Shown: positions 17,021-26,254 of the stretch, piece by piece | How the letters are laid out: each line of letters opens with the position of its first letter | Numbering within the stretch: position 1 is the first letter of the stretch | NCBI RefSeq assembly: GCF_000739375.1 | Contig: NZ_CP006704.1 | Coordinates: forward strand, 4,960,001 to 5,024,000 | From: Comamonas testosteroni TK102 | GTDB lineage: Bacteria > Pseudomonadota > Gammaproteobacteria > Burkholderiales > Burkholderiaceae_C | DNA: 64,000 bases | Reading direction: 5' to 3' | Translations under genes and position numbers: made by a program | Notes under the pieces: generated by a model | Told to the model about the DNA's origin: nothing | Seen by the model: the letters and a program-made list of their open reading frames with translations, nothing else | Databases searched by the model: none

Positions 17021-18502
17021 ATGAATCCCCATTTTTCCCTGAGCCGATGGCGCGCCGAATGGGCGCCCAGCGTTCCGCGTGAGCTGCTGGCCGGCGCCGT
17101 CGCCACGTTTGCGCTGATTCCCGAGGTCATTGCCTTTTCCTTTGTCGCGGGCGTGGACCCGGCCGTGGGGCTGTACGCCTCCTTCATCATCAGCATCGTG
17201 ATTGCCGTGTTCGGCGCACGCCCGGCCATGGTCTCGGCAGCGGCCGGCTCGGTGGCCCTGGTGGCAGCTCCGCTGGTCGCCTCGCATGGTCTGCAGTATC
17301 TGCTGGCCGCAGGCCTGCTGGCCGGCGCCATGCAGATCGCTTTCGGCCTGTGCAAGATGGGCAGCCTGGTGCGCTTTGTCTCCAGCTCGGTGCGCACGGG
17401 CTTTGTCAATGCACTGGCCATTCTGATCTTTTCTGCCCAGCTGCCGCATCTGCATGGCGCCAACACCGCCACCTGGGCCATGCTGGCCCTGGGCCTGGCC
17501 CTGATCTACGGCCTGCCCTGGCTGGGACAGAGGCTGCAGCTCAAGGCGCTGGGCGCCATTCCCTCACCACTGATCTGCGTGCTGGTGCTGACCCTGCTGG
17601 GCAGCCTCATGGGTCTGCCGCTCAAGACCGTGGCCGATCTGGGCCATCTGCCGGACAGCCTGCCGCTGTTCGCCCTGCCCGAAATCCCCGCAAGCCTGGA
17701 GACGCTGCGCATCATCGCCCTGCCGGCCCTGGCGATTGCCATGGTGGGCCTGCTGGAGTCCGTGCTCACGGCGGCCGTGGTGGATGACCTGACGGGCACG
17801 CCCAGCAACAAGAGCCGCGAATGCACGGGCCTGGGCCTGGCCAATGTCTCGGCCAGCCTGTTCGGCGGCATTGCGGGCTGCGGCATGATAGGCCAGGCCG
17901 TGGGCAATGTGAAATACGGCGGCCGCGGCCGCCTGTCCACCCTGTTTGCCGGGGTGTTTCTGCTGATTCTGATGGTCGCCCTCAAGCCCTGGGTGTCCCG
18001 GGTGCCGGTGATTGCTCTGGTGGCCATCATGGTCATGGTGTCGGTCTCTACCTTCGACTGGAAGTCGCTGGGCAATCTGGTGCGCCACCCGCGCCTGTCC
18101 AGCTCGGTGATGCTGGTGACGGTGATCATCACCATCGCCACCCACAATCTGGCCGCCGGCGTGGTGGCCGGCGTGCTGCTCTCGGGCGTGTTCTTCACCT
18201 TCAAGGTGGCCAATATGCTGCAGGTCCGGGGCAGCCTGAACGAGGCTGGCGATCTCTATACCTGGACGGTGAGCGGCCAGGTGTTTTTTGCCTCTGCCGA
18301 TGCGCTGATCGAGGCCTTCGACGTGCGTGCCGTGGCTGGCAAGCAGGCCCGCATCGATGTCAGCGGCGCGCATTTCTGGGACATCACCGCCGTGGGCGCG
18401 CTGGACAAGGTCATGGAGCGTCTGCGCCAGCATGGCTGCCGCGTGGAGCTCAAGGGGCTGGATGACGCCAGTCAGCGGCTGATCGAGCGCATCCGGGTCT
18501 AG
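17021..18502 (+). CDS. SulP family inorganic anion transporter
   Basis: A 493-residue integral membrane protein with about eleven to twelve hydrophobic segments from residue 20 to about 390, including LIPEVIAFSFVAGVDPAVGLYASF, characteristic of SulP permeases. A C-terminal STAS domain (about 405-490) ends the protein: VFFASADALIEAFDVRA... and DVSGAHFWDITAVGALDKV. Likely substrates are sulfate, bicarbonate or another inorganic anion. The ATG at 17021 is chosen for the family N-terminus; an upstream TTG is less likely. The gene ends six bases before the convergent phasin-like gene. Confidence 0.88.
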   Translation: MNPHFSLSRWRAEWAPSVPRELLAGAVATFALIPEVIAFSFVAGVDPAVGLYASFIISIVIAVFGARPAMVSAAAGSVALVAAPLVASHGLQYLLAAGLLAGAMQIAFGLCKMGSLVRFVSSSVRTGFVNALAILIFSAQLPHLHGANTATWAMLALGLALIYGLPWLGQRLQLKALGAIPSPLICVLVLTLLGSLMGLPLKTVADLGHLPDSLPLFALPEIPASLETLRIIALPALAIAMVGLLESVLTAAVVDDLTGTPSNKSRECTGLGLANVSASLFGGIAGCGMIGQAVGNVKYGGRGRLSTLFAGVFLLILMVALKPWVSRVPVIALVAIMVMVSVSTFDWKSLGNLVRHPRLSSSVMLVTVIITIATHNLAAGVVAGVLLSGVFFTFKVANMLQVRGSLNEAGDLYTWTVSGQVFFASADALIEAFDVRAVAGKQARIDVSGAHFWDITAVGALDKVMERLRQHGCRVELKGLDDASQRLIERIRV

Positions 18503-18507
18503 CTTGC

Positions 18508-18879
18508 CTATTTCAGGCGGGTCTGCGACAGGCGCTTGGCATTGGCCACGGCCTTGCGGCGAATCGGCGCCAGGCTCCTGGCCGCCACCTTGTCGGCGGC
18601 CACGGGCAGCTTCTGGCCCATGGTCCAGGGGTTGCGCATCCAGGCCAGACACAGCTGCTGCTGCACCTTGAACATCTCGGCCCCCATGGTCAGCCAGGCC
18701 TGGCTGAAGGCCACCTGCTTTTCCACCACCATGCGGGTGAACTCCTTCTGATCGCGCGCAGAAAGTACCGGGCCGCTGAGCGCCATGCGCGTGAGCCGGT
18801 GGTTGATGACCTGAGGTGCAGCCATGCTGATGTCCAGCAGTTCGCTGGCTGTGCGATGGGGAATGGCGGACTCAGGCAT
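18508..18879 (-). CDS. Hypothetical protein, phasin-like
   Basis: A 123-residue basic, helical protein without signal peptide. MAAPQVINHRLTRMALSGP and the KEFTRMVVEKQVAFSQAW...MFKVQQQLCLAWMR stretch suggest an amphipathic helical protein like small phasins or other polyhydroxyalkanoate-granule-associated proteins. The likeness is in overall pattern only. GGAGTTAC precedes the start at 18879. It converges on the SulP gene with hardly any gap. Confidence 0.55.
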   Translation of the reverse strand: MPESAIPHRTASELLDISMAAPQVINHRLTRMALSGPVLSARDQKEFTRMVVEKQVAFSQAWLTMGAEMFKVQQQLCLAWMRNPWTMGQKLPVAADKVAARSLAPIRRKAVANAKRLSQTRLK

Positions 18880-18965
18880 ATGTAACTCCTTGGGTGCAGA
18901 TGTTTATTGTGCACTGCAACATAGAAGTTTGCGCAAGCTCACTTTCGATAGCCCTATCGGCAACT

Positions 18966-19892
18966 TCAGGGCCTGCCATCCAGCAGGCTGAGTGCCTCCT
19001 GCTCCAGCGCCGCGATCAGCCAGGACAGGCCTGCATCCGCGGGCCGGTGCAGCGGCAGCAGCATATGCACCTGAAACGCTATCGAGAACGCCAGCGGCCG
19101 CACCACCAACTGCGGGCCCGCGCAGGCCCGCGCCGTCAGCGGGTTGACGATGGCCAGACCCAGCCCCTGCTGCACCATGGCGCAGACGGCGACGGCACTG
19201 GCGGTCTCCAGACTCAGCCGGCGCTGCACGCCGGCGCGGGCAAACACCGCATCGATCTGGGCCCGGTAGGGGTCGTCGCGCGCCAGGCTGATGAAGGATT
19301 CGCCTTCAAAGTCCCGCTCGCTCAGCAGCGCCTTCTGCGCCAGTGGGTGGTTGGCAGGCAGCACGGCCACTTCATCCATGGCAGGCAAGGGCTGGCTGCG
19401 CGTGCCCGGAGGTGCATCGGCCAGCTCGGACAGGCCCAGATCGAAGCGCTGGGCCGCCATCCACTCCTGCAGCAGCGGTGCCTCCTGGGTGCTCACGCTC
19501 ACGGCCACCGCGCCGTGACGGGACTGCAGACGCGCCAGCGCGCCCGGCAGCAAGGCATGACTGAGTGCCGGCAGGCACAGCACGCTGATGCTCGCACCTT
19601 GCGGGCGCCCCAGCTCCACGGCGCGGTCGATCACGCGCTCCAGGCCCTGCCAGCTGCGCCGCACCTCGTCCCAGAGCAGCAAGGCACGTGCATTGGCACG
19701 CAGCCGGCCCTGCACACGCTCGAACAGCGCATAGCCCAGCAGTTGCTCCATGCGCGCCAGCTCGCGGCTCACCGTGGGCTGGGAGGTATAGAGCAGCTGC
19801 GCCGCGCCGGTGACGCTGCCGGCCGTCATGACGGCACGGAACACCTCGATATGGCGGTGGGTGATGCGCTGTGAAGCTTCTGAATCGGTCAT
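18966..19892 (-). CDS. lysR: LysR-type activator, likely LysR of lysA
   Basis: A 308-residue LysR-type regulator. The N-terminal winged helix (about 10-70) has the pattern HIEVFRAVMTAGSVTGAAQLL...SQPTVSRELARMEQLLGYALFE. The C-terminal part is the periplasmic-binding-protein-like effector domain. It is transcribed divergently from lysA with a gap of about 100 bases, the classic arrangement in which LysR activates lysA in response to diaminopimelate/lysine levels. The assignment as LysR rests on this context. Confidence 0.85.
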   Translation of the reverse strand: MTDSEASQRITHRHIEVFRAVMTAGSVTGAAQLLYTSQPTVSRELARMEQLLGYALFERVQGRLRANARALLLWDEVRRSWQGLERVIDRAVELGRPQGASISVLCLPALSHALLPGALARLQSRHGAVAVSVSTQEAPLLQEWMAAQRFDLGLSELADAPPGTRSQPLPAMDEVAVLPANHPLAQKALLSERDFEGESFISLARDDPYRAQIDAVFARAGVQRRLSLETASAVAVCAMVQQGLGLAIVNPLTARACAGPQLVVRPLAFSIAFQVHMLLPLHRPADAGLSWLIAALEQEALSLLDGRP

Positions 19893-19997
19893 GTGCAGAG
19901 CATATCAATATTGAATGATCTTCATAAATCAAGCTATTGGACTGAATAGATACCCCCGTGCATGATGCGCGGAACTATTCCCTTTCAAGAGACCGCC
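19893..19997. promoter_or_regulatory. lysR-lysA divergent promoter region
   Basis: About 105 bases with an AT-rich core (CATATCAATATTGAATGATC, CATAAATC). LysR-type activators usually bind T-N11-A sites here; I see AT-rich dyad-like sequence but cannot fix a single operator. Confidence 0.5.
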
Positions 19998-21245
19998 ATG
20001 GCAAACCCCTTCTCTCCTGCACAGCTCTGGAACCTGGCCGACCAGTACGGCACGCCGCTGTGGGTGTATGACGCCGCCACCATCCGCGAGCGCATTGCCC
20101 AGCTCAAGGCTTTCGACACCGTGCGCTTTGCCCAGAAGGCCTGCTCCAACATCCACATCCTCAAGCTCATGCGCGAGCAGGGCGTGAAGGTGGATGCGGT
20201 CTCGCGCGGCGAAGTCCTGCGTGCGCTGGCAGCGGGCTTCACGCCCGGCTTTGGCGAGCCTGCCGACATCGTCTTCACGGCCGATGTGATGGACGAGGCC
20301 ACGCTGGCCACCGTGGTGGAGCACAAGGTGCCCGTGAACGCCGGCTCCATCGACATGCTGCACCAGCTGGCCGCCGTGTCCAGGGGCCACCATGTCTGGC
20401 TGCGCATCAACCCCGGCTTCGGCCACGGTCACAGCAACAAGACCAACACCGGCGGCGAGCACAGCAAGCACGGCATCTGGCACAGCGAACTCGAAGCGGC
20501 GCTGCAAGCCATCAAGACCGGCGGCCTGGTGCTGGCCGGCCTGCACATGCATATCGGCTCGGGCGTGGACTACGGCCATCTGCAGGAAGTCTGCGGCGCC
20601 ATGGTCAAGCTGGTCGAGCGCACCAAGGCAGCTGGCGTCGATCTGCACGCCATCAGTGCCGGCGGCGGCCTGTCCATCCCCTATCGTGCTGGCGATGCCA
20701 CCATCGACACCGACCACTACCATGGCCTGTGGGATGCGGCGCGCCAGCAGGCCGAGGCCATCGTCGGCCACAAGCTGGGCCTGGAGCTCGAGCCCGGCCG
20801 CTTCCTGGTGGCCGAGTCCGGCGTGCTGCTGGGCACCGTGCGCGCCACCAAGAATGCGGGCAGCAATCACTTCGTGCTGGTCGATACCGGCTTCAACGAG
20901 CTGATGCGCCCCAGCATGTACGGCAGCTACCACGGCATGGAAGTGCTGCGCCGCGACGGCCAGAGCCTGCCCGCGCAGGACAGCGTGGTGGCTGGCCCGC
21001 TGTGCGAATCGGGCGATGTCTTCACCCAGGGCGACGGCGGCGTGGTGCTGCCGCGCTCGCTGGCCGGCGCCAGCGTGGGCGACCTGCTGGTGATCCACGA
21101 CACGGGTGCCTACGGCAGCTCCATGTCCAGCAACTACAACACCCGCCCACTGGCCGCCGAAGTGCTGGTCGATGGCGCACAGAGCCAGCTGATTCGCCGT
21201 CGCCAGACGGTGGAAGAACTGCTGGCCCTGGAGATTGGTTTGTAA
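19998..21245 (+). CDS. lysA: Diaminopimelate decarboxylase
   Basis: A 415-residue PLP-dependent fold-type III enzyme that converts meso-diaminopimelate to lysine. The PLP Schiff-base lysine is in VRFAQKACSN (about residue 46). HMHIGSGVDY (about 183), AGGGLSIPY, LELEPGRFLVA and CESGDVF are the other active-site signatures. The ATG at 19998 fits the family; the frame extends to an earlier ATG. Divergent lysR supports the assignment. Confidence 0.95.
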   Translation: MANPFSPAQLWNLADQYGTPLWVYDAATIRERIAQLKAFDTVRFAQKACSNIHILKLMREQGVKVDAVSRGEVLRALAAGFTPGFGEPADIVFTADVMDEATLATVVEHKVPVNAGSIDMLHQLAAVSRGHHVWLRINPGFGHGHSNKTNTGGEHSKHGIWHSELEAALQAIKTGGLVLAGLHMHIGSGVDYGHLQEVCGAMVKLVERTKAAGVDLHAISAGGGLSIPYRAGDATIDTDHYHGLWDAARQQAEAIVGHKLGLELEPGRFLVAESGVLLGTVRATKNAGSNHFVLVDTGFNELMRPSMYGSYHGMEVLRRDGQSLPAQDSVVAGPLCESGDVFTQGDGGVVLPRSLAGASVGDLLVIHDTGAYGSSMSSNYNTRPLAAEVLVDGAQSQLIRRRQTVEELLALEIGL

Positions 21246-21415
21246 TTCCCCCTGAGCCGCTTGCCTGGGCGGCCCCGCGCCTTCCCCTGGCCGGGCGCCC
21301 CTCTCGCCGGGCGCCCTTCTCTCTACGCGCTGCGCGCTAAGGGAGGGGGACGACAGCATCGCTGGGGCAGCCCTAGCTGCGGGGCGGTGCGGCCGGCTAG
21401 GCCCTTGCTTGCTGC
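21246..21415 (+). repeat. GC-rich intergenic repeat, family 1 (longest copy)
   Basis: Begins CCCCCTGAGCCGC just after the lysA stop. It contains several internal C/G-rich blocks, an ACGCGCTGCGCGCTAAGGGA stretch, AGGGGGACGACAGC and a GCTGCGGGGCGG tail. It makes up most of the 309-base gap before the DMT gene; apart from the adjoining AT-rich element I see nothing else in that gap. Confidence 0.65.
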
Positions 21416-21459
21416 CTGTCTCTTGCGTCACGCCCCATGATTGAGTTCACGCCATGAAT

Positions 21460-21530
21460 TCAATAGCAGCTAGCGCTTAGTTATCAGGGGCTTCAGGCCA
21501 AAATCACCTGAAATCTTTTCTCTCGGCACC
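21460..21530 (+). repeat. AT-rich intergenic element, family 2
   Basis: AATAGCAGCTAGCGCTTAG, then ATCAGGGGCTTCAGGCC, then AATCACCTGAAATC. It shares the AGCTAGCGCTT block and TTCAG/CTGAA arms with other family-2 elements. It lies directly after the family-1 repeat. Confidence 0.55.
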
Positions 21531-21554
21531 GCCCAGTGCCCGGTAAGTTCGTCC

Positions 21555-22445
21555 ATGTCACAGCACTCCGCCCCCTCGGTCCATCGCCATACGCTGACGG
21601 GCATCGGCTTCACGGTGCTGGCCTGCGCCTGTTTTTCGATACTCGATACGGGCTCCAAATATGCGGGCGCCCTGCTGCCGCTGCTGATGGCTCTGTGGCT
21701 GCGCTATGCGCTGCAGTCGGTGCTGACCGTGGGCTTCGGAGTGGCAAGACACGGGCTGGAGATTTTTCACACCCGGCGCCCGGGCTTTCAGTTTCTGCGC
21801 GCCATTCTGTTTTGCCTGAGCAATGCGCTGGCCATGCTCAGCCTGCGCTATCTGCCGCTGGCGGAGTTCACGGCCATCGTGGCGCTGACGCCGCTGGCCC
21901 TGACCCTGCTGGCAGCGCTCTGGCTGGGCCAGCAGGTCAGCCCCTTGCGCTGGGTGCTGGTGGCGCTGGGCCTTGCGGGCACGCTGGTCATCCTGCGGCC
22001 GGGCGGCGGCCAGTTCAGCGGCTGGGCCCTGGTCTGGCCTGCGCTGCAGTTGCTGGCCAACACGGCCTATCAGATCCTGAGCAGCCGCATGGCGGGCAAG
22101 GAGCGCCCGCTGACCACGCAGATCTACACCAGCCTGCTGGCCCTGAGCCTGACCTGCATGACCCTGCCCTGGGTCTGGCAACTGCCGGATAGCGCCGCAC
22201 TCTGGCTGGCCGCGATTGCCATGGGCGCAGGCAGCGCCGTGGGACATCTGATGCTGCTCAAGGCCTATGAAAAAGCCGAGCCTGCGACCATCACGCCGTT
22301 TCTCTACAGCCAGATTCCCTGCGCGCTGCTGGCAGGCTGGCTGGTCTATGGCCATATCCCCGACCAATGGGCCGTGCTGGGGATGGTCGTCATTGCGCTG
22401 TGCGGGGCAGCGAGTGCCTGGCTCAGCATCAGAGAGGCGAAGTAG
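21555..22445 (+). CDS. EamA-type DMT superfamily transporter
   Basis: A 296-residue inner-membrane protein with ten predicted helices in two EamA repeats. The first repeat ends with LPLAEFTAIVALTPLALTLL, the second with EPATITPFLYSQIPCALLAGW; both are the typical helix-loop segments. Such proteins export metabolites or amino acids; substrate unknown. The N-terminal MSQHSAPSVHRHTLTGIGFT is short. It is isolated, with a repeat-rich gap upstream and a family-2 element downstream. Confidence 0.85.
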   Translation: MSQHSAPSVHRHTLTGIGFTVLACACFSILDTGSKYAGALLPLLMALWLRYALQSVLTVGFGVARHGLEIFHTRRPGFQFLRAILFCLSNALAMLSLRYLPLAEFTAIVALTPLALTLLAALWLGQQVSPLRWVLVALGLAGTLVILRPGGGQFSGWALVWPALQLLANTAYQILSSRMAGKERPLTTQIYTSLLALSLTCMTLPWVWQLPDSAALWLAAIAMGAGSAVGHLMLLKAYEKAEPATITPFLYSQIPCALLAGWLVYGHIPDQWAVLGMVVIALCGAASAWLSIREAK

Positions 22446-22469
22446 CGCGCCTGGATTCGCCGGTCAGCG

Positions 22470-22571
22470 CCATAAAAAATAATAGCTGCCACCGCCTTTA
22501 TTCATTGATTTTCAGATAGAAAAGTATCTGAAATCCATGAATATCAAGCGCTGACAGCTATCGTTTTATGG
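22470..22571. repeat. AT-rich imperfect palindrome, family 2 (most complete copy)
   Basis: An element whose two halves pair: CATAAAA with TTTTATG, ATAGCTG with CAGCTAT, and ATTTTCAGATA with TATCTGAAAT around a short loop. It fills the gap between the convergent DMT and gpsA genes and could form a long hairpin acting as a bidirectional terminator. Confidence 0.65.
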
Positions 22572-22573
22572 GC

Positions 22574-23584
22574 TTATTCGCCGCGCGGATCGCGCACCAT
22601 CAGATGCTGCACGGCTTCGGTGACCGGTAGCTGGCCGTCCAGCAAGGCCACCACGGTTTCGGTGATGGGCATTTCCACGCCGACCTGGCGTGCCCGGGCG
22701 AGCACGGTGCGGGCGCTGTACACGCCCTCGGCCACATGGCCCAGCGATGTCACGGCCTGCTCCAGGCTCTTGCCTTCGGCCAGCAACAGGCCCACCTTGC
22801 GGTTGCGCGAGAGATCGCCGGTCGCAGTCAGCACCAGATCGCCGAGGCCGGACAGGCCCATGAAGGTTTCGGCGCGCGCGCCCAGGGCCACGCCCAGGCG
22901 CGTCATCTCGGCCAGGCCACGCGTGACAAGGGCCGCGCGCGCGTTCAGCCCCAGCTGCAGGCCGTCGCAAAGACCCGTGGCAATGGCCAGCACATTCTTG
23001 ACGGCACCGCCCACTTCCACGCCCACGATGTCCTGATTGGCATAGACGCGCATGGCCTCGCCGTGAAAGGCCGACACCAGCAGCTCGCTCACGCCCTCAT
23101 GGGCGCTGGCGGCCACCAGAGCCGTAGGCTGCTGGCGCGCCACCTCGGCCGCGAAGCTGGGGCCGCTGAGCGCACCGCTTTGCAGCTGCGGCGCGACCTG
23201 CTGGCAGACTTCATGCGCCATCAGCCCATAGCTGCCGGCAGGGGCATCGGCGGCCACGGCCTCGAAACCCTTGCACAGCCAGACCACGGGCCGGCGGCAA
23301 TCCTTGAGCTGGCCCAGCCACTGGCGCAGCGCCGCCATGGGGGTGCCCAGCACAATCAGATCGGCATCCGCCACATGAGCCATTACATCGCCGCAGACCA
23401 CCGTGAGCGCATCCGGAAAGCGGATGCCGGGCAGATAGCGGCTGTTGGCACGCTCGGCCTGCATGAGCTGCGCCTGCGCCGGATCCCGTGCCCAGAGGCT
23501 GACGCTACCCTGCTGCGGATGGGTGGCCGCGCTGATGGCCATGGCCGTACCCCAGGCGCCAGCGCCGATGACAAGAATTTTCAT
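22574..23584 (-). CDS. gpsA: Glycerol-3-phosphate dehydrogenase [NAD(P)+]
   Basis: A 336-residue enzyme that makes sn-glycerol 3-phosphate from dihydroxyacetone phosphate for phospholipid synthesis. N-terminal Rossmann motif [14 protein letters not shown] (about 3-16), then [11 protein letters not shown] (about 142) and the catalytic-lysine segment [20 protein letters not shown], where family members use Lys of Ax[20 protein letters not shown] is conserved. The ATG at 23584 fits the family start. It lies downstream of secB; a terminator separates the two. Confidence 0.95.
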   Translation of the reverse strand: MKILVIGAGAWGTAMAISAATHPQQGSVSLWARDPAQAQLMQAERANSRYLPGIRFPDALTVVCGDVMAHVADADLIVLGTPMAALRQWLGQLKDCRRPVVWLCKGFEAVAADAPAGSYGLMAHEVCQQVAPQLQSGALSGPSFAAEVARQQPTALVAASAHEGVSELLVSAFHGEAMRVYANQDIVGVEVGGAVKNVLAIATGLCDGLQLGLNARAALVTRGLAEMTRLGVALGARAETFMGLSGLGDLVLTATGDLSRNRKVGLLLAEGKSLEQAVTSLGHVAEGVYSARTVLARARQVGVEMPITETVVALLDGQLPVTEAVQHLMVRDPRGE

Positions 23585-23621
23585 ACCTGAATTTTGATAG
23601 CAGTTTGCGCACAACCCGCAA

Positions 23622-23652
23622 TAAAAAGAGGCCTCTAGGGCCTCTTTTTTTG
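23622..23652 (-). terminator. Rho-independent terminator between secB and gpsA
   Basis: GAGGCC and GGCCTC arms with A-run and T-run flanks; active in both orientations in principle, placed to end the secB transcript about 50 bases past its stop. Confidence 0.85.
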
Positions 23653-23701
23653 CCTGGCTGCCGATTCTTGCACATCGCAGGAATCGGAAGCTGCCGTCAG
23701 C

Positions 23702-24160
23702 TTACTGGGGCAGCTGGCCTTCGGTCTGAGCGGCGGCGGCTTGCTGCTGCTCGTACATGGCCTGGAAGTTGATTTCGGCCAGGTGCACGGGAGGGAAACC
23801 GGCGCGGGTCACCACGTCGGCCACGTTGCCGCGCAGATAGGGGTAGATGATCTGGGGGCAGGCAATGCCGATCACGCCGCCCATCTGGTCTTCAGGCACG
23901 TTGCGGATCTCGAAGATGCCGGCCTGCTTGGCTTCGACCAGGAACACGGTCTTGTCCTGAATCTTGGTCTGAACCGTGGCGGTCACGGCCACTTCGTAGA
24001 CGCCTTCAGCCACGGGGGTGGCTTCCACGCCCAGCTGGATGTCCACGCTGGGCTGCTCCTGCTCCAGCAGGATGGCGGGAGAGTTGGGCTGCTCCAGGGA
24101 CAGGTCCTTCAGATACACGCGCTGGATCTGGAACACGGGGCTGTTGTCTTGTTCGGCCAT
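23702..24160 (-). CDS. secB: Preprotein export chaperone SecB
   Basis: A 152-residue cytosolic chaperone that holds preproteins unfolded and hands them to SecA. The core [16 protein letters not shown] near residue 13, the acidic strand [23 protein letters not shown], and [25 protein letters not shown] are characteristic. The tail is Gln/Ala-rich. It belongs to the common proteobacterial order rhodanese-grxC-secB-gpsA. Confidence 0.95.
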   Translation of the reverse strand: MAEQDNSPVFQIQRVYLKDLSLEQPNSPAILLEQEQPSVDIQLGVEATPVAEGVYEVAVTATVQTKIQDKTVFLVEAKQAGIFEIRNVPEDQMGGVIGIACPQIIYPYLRGNVADVVTRAGFPPVHLAEINFQAMYEQQQAAAAQTEGQLPQ

Positions 24161-24360
24161 GATGAGCTGGGTCTTTCAGAAAAATCTTGAGAGGGAAATG
24201 AAAATGCCTGCACGGAGAATCAGCACGCAGCTATCCTCGCAGCAGGCATTTCCCAGAAAATAGCATTTGGCATTATGCAGTGGCCGCCCATGGCTGCATC
24301 CTGGCAGCCGGCACAAAGTGCAAATTCATGTCCTGGGACAACATGGGCGGCGCAGCTGCG

Positions 24361-24618
24361 TCAGCCTTGCAGCAGGGGCAGCAGACCGCCCTTGGCATCC
24401 AGCGCCATCAGATCGTCACAACCTCCCACATGGGTGTCGCCAATGAAGATCTGGGGCACGGTGCGGCGGCCCGTGGTCTGCATCATGTGCTCGCGGGCGG
24501 CGGTATCGAAGTCGATGCGCACCTCCTCGATCTGCTCCACGCCCTTGGATTGGAGAATCTGCTTGGCACGAATGCAGTAGGGGCAGACGGCGGTGGTGTA
24601 CATCTTCACGGCTTGCAT
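24361..24618 (-). CDS. grxC: Glutaredoxin 3
   Basis: An 85-residue class I glutaredoxin with active site CPYC at about residues 12-15 (TTAVCPYCIRAK) and the GSH-binding TVPQIFIGDTHVGGCDDL (about 52-69). It reduces protein disulfides and glutathione mixed disulfides. The ATG at 24618 has AAGGAAG upstream; the frame also extends further upstream without such a site. It lies between the rhodanese gene and secB on the same strand. Confidence 0.95.
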   Translation of the reverse strand: MQAVKMYTTAVCPYCIRAKQILQSKGVEQIEEVRIDFDTAAREHMMQTTGRRTVPQIFIGDTHVGGCDDLMALDAKGGLLPLLQG

Positions 24619-24690
24619 GGGCAACTTCCTTGGTTTTTTGCAATGCAGCATGCAACGCTGCATTCGTCAGGGTTCTCAGATGGGGCCGGA

Positions 24691-25098
24691 TCAGGCTTTT
24701 TCAACCGGCAAGCCAGCATCGCGCCAGGCCTTCATGCCGCCAGCCAGCGCCTGGGCCTTTTCGTAACCCAGCTTCTTGGCCACCGCCTCGGCGCGCGCGG
24801 CGCGGGCGCCCGTTGCACAGACCAGCACCACGGGCAGCTGCTTGTTCTTGACGGTGGTGGGCAGCTTTTCTTCCAACTGGCTCAGCGGCAGGTTCCTGGC
24901 GCCGTTGACATGGCCGGCGGCAAACTCTTCGGGCTCGCAGACGTCCAGCACCACGGCTTTTTCGCGGTTGATCAGATGCACCGCAGCCGCTGCCGACAGC
25001 GAACCGCCGGTCGCGCCGCGCAGCGCGGGCAGCAGCAGCATCACACCCGAAGCCACGGCAATCAGGATCAAATACCAGTTATCAATGATGAATTTCAC
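24691..25098 (-). CDS. Membrane-anchored rhodanese-like domain protein
   Basis: A 135-residue protein from a GTG start with AAGGA upstream: an N-terminal membrane helix (about 6-26) then a single rhodanese domain facing probably the periplasm or membrane surface. The active-site loop VCATGARAARA contains the catalytic Cys and terminal Arg. DVCEPEEFAAGHVNGARNLP is the upstream signature. It resembles the YibN-type protein encoded beside grxC-secB in many proteobacteria. An ATG at 25236 in the same frame would add a signal-less basic leader and is less likely. Confidence 0.85.
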   Translation of the reverse strand: MKFIIDNWYLILIAVASGVMLLLPALRGATGGSLSAAAAVHLINREKAVVLDVCEPEEFAAGHVNGARNLPLSQLEEKLPTTVKNKQLPVVLVCATGARAARAEAVAKKLGYEKAQALAGGMKAWRDAGLPVEKA

Positions 25099-25383
25099 GT
25101 CATTCCTTGGGATGGCAAACCGGACGATTTTAGAGGCAGGCCAGCCTGCGGGCCGCAGCAGCGGGCCACAGACCTGCAGCCTGCAAGCCCATAGCCCCGG
25201 TTGACGCGCCCTGGGCCGCAAGTGGTCGCTGCGCACAATCCCCGAAGCTCGCTACAGGAATAGCAGGCCGGCCGGCGCCGGATCGGTCCGGCTTTCCTTG
25301 CCTCAAGCCCGGACAAAGCCCAGCCCCTAAAATGCACGCTTTTGACTTTGTGTCATTACTGCTTTGCTACTTTGAGAGAATCC

Positions 25384-26127
25384 ATGTACAAGCTCGTTCT
25401 GATCCGCCACGGTGAATCCACCTGGAACCTAGAAAACCGCTTCACCGGCTGGACCGATGTGGATCTGACTGCCACCGGCGTCGAACAGGCCAAGAAGGCC
25501 GGCCAACTGCTCAAGGCAGAAGGCTATGACTTCGATGTGGCCTACACCAGCGTGCTCAAGCGCGCCATCCGTACCCTGTGGCATGTGCAGGATGAAATGG
25601 ACCGCACCTGGCTGCCCGTGGTGCATAGCTGGCGCCTCAACGAGCGCCACTATGGCGGCCTGCAAGGCCTGAACAAGGCCGATATGGCCAAGCAGTATGG
25701 CGACGAGCAGGTGCTGGTCTGGCGCCGCAGCTACGATGTGCCGCCTCCAGCCCTGGAAGCCACTGACCCGCGCAGCGAACGCAGCGATGTCCGCTACGCC
25801 AAGCTGCAGCCCGAGCAGATCCCGCTGACCGAGTGCCTCAAGGACACGGTCGAGCGCGTCGTGCCGTTCTGGAGCGAGTCCATCGCCCCCGCCATCAAGG
25901 CCGGCAAGCGCGTGGTGGTTGCCGCTCACGGCAATTCCATCCGCGCCCTGATCAAGTATCTGGACAATATCGCCGACGACAAGATCGTGGGCGTGAACGT
26001 GCCCAATGGCATTCCTCTGGTCTATGAGCTCGACGCCGATCTCAAGCCCATCCGCCACTACTACCTGGGCGATGCCGAAGCCGCAGCCAAGGCCGCAGCG
26101 GCCGTCGCGGCCCAGGGAAAGGCCTGA
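25384..26127 (+). CDS. gpmA: 2,3-bisphosphoglycerate-dependent phosphoglycerate mutase
   Basis: A 247-residue glycolytic enzyme interconverting 3- and 2-phosphoglycerate. The phospho-histidine is His9 in [35 protein letters not shown] (Glu and Arg of the active site) and [12 protein letters not shown] (second His) are present. The ATG at 25384 matches the family N-terminus. The C-terminal [14 protein letters not shown] tail is the only unusual part. It lies divergent from the rhodanese gene. Confidence 0.95.
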   Translation: MYKLVLIRHGESTWNLENRFTGWTDVDLTATGVEQAKKAGQLLKAEGYDFDVAYTSVLKRAIRTLWHVQDEMDRTWLPVVHSWRLNERHYGGLQGLNKADMAKQYGDEQVLVWRRSYDVPPPALEATDPRSERSDVRYAKLQPEQIPLTECLKDTVERVVPFWSESIAPAIKAGKRVVVAAHGNSIRALIKYLDNIADDKIVGVNVPNGIPLVYELDADLKPIRHYYLGDAEAAAKAAAAVAAQGKA

Positions 26128-26254
26128 GACCTTGCACCACCCCGGTTCGGATCGCTGACGCAGTCTGAACCGGGCTGACACTGCAAAAGGCCTGCGGAAC
26201 CTCGTGGGCCTTCTGCCGTCGAAGGTGTATATTGCGAATGGTTTAAGGGGTGCT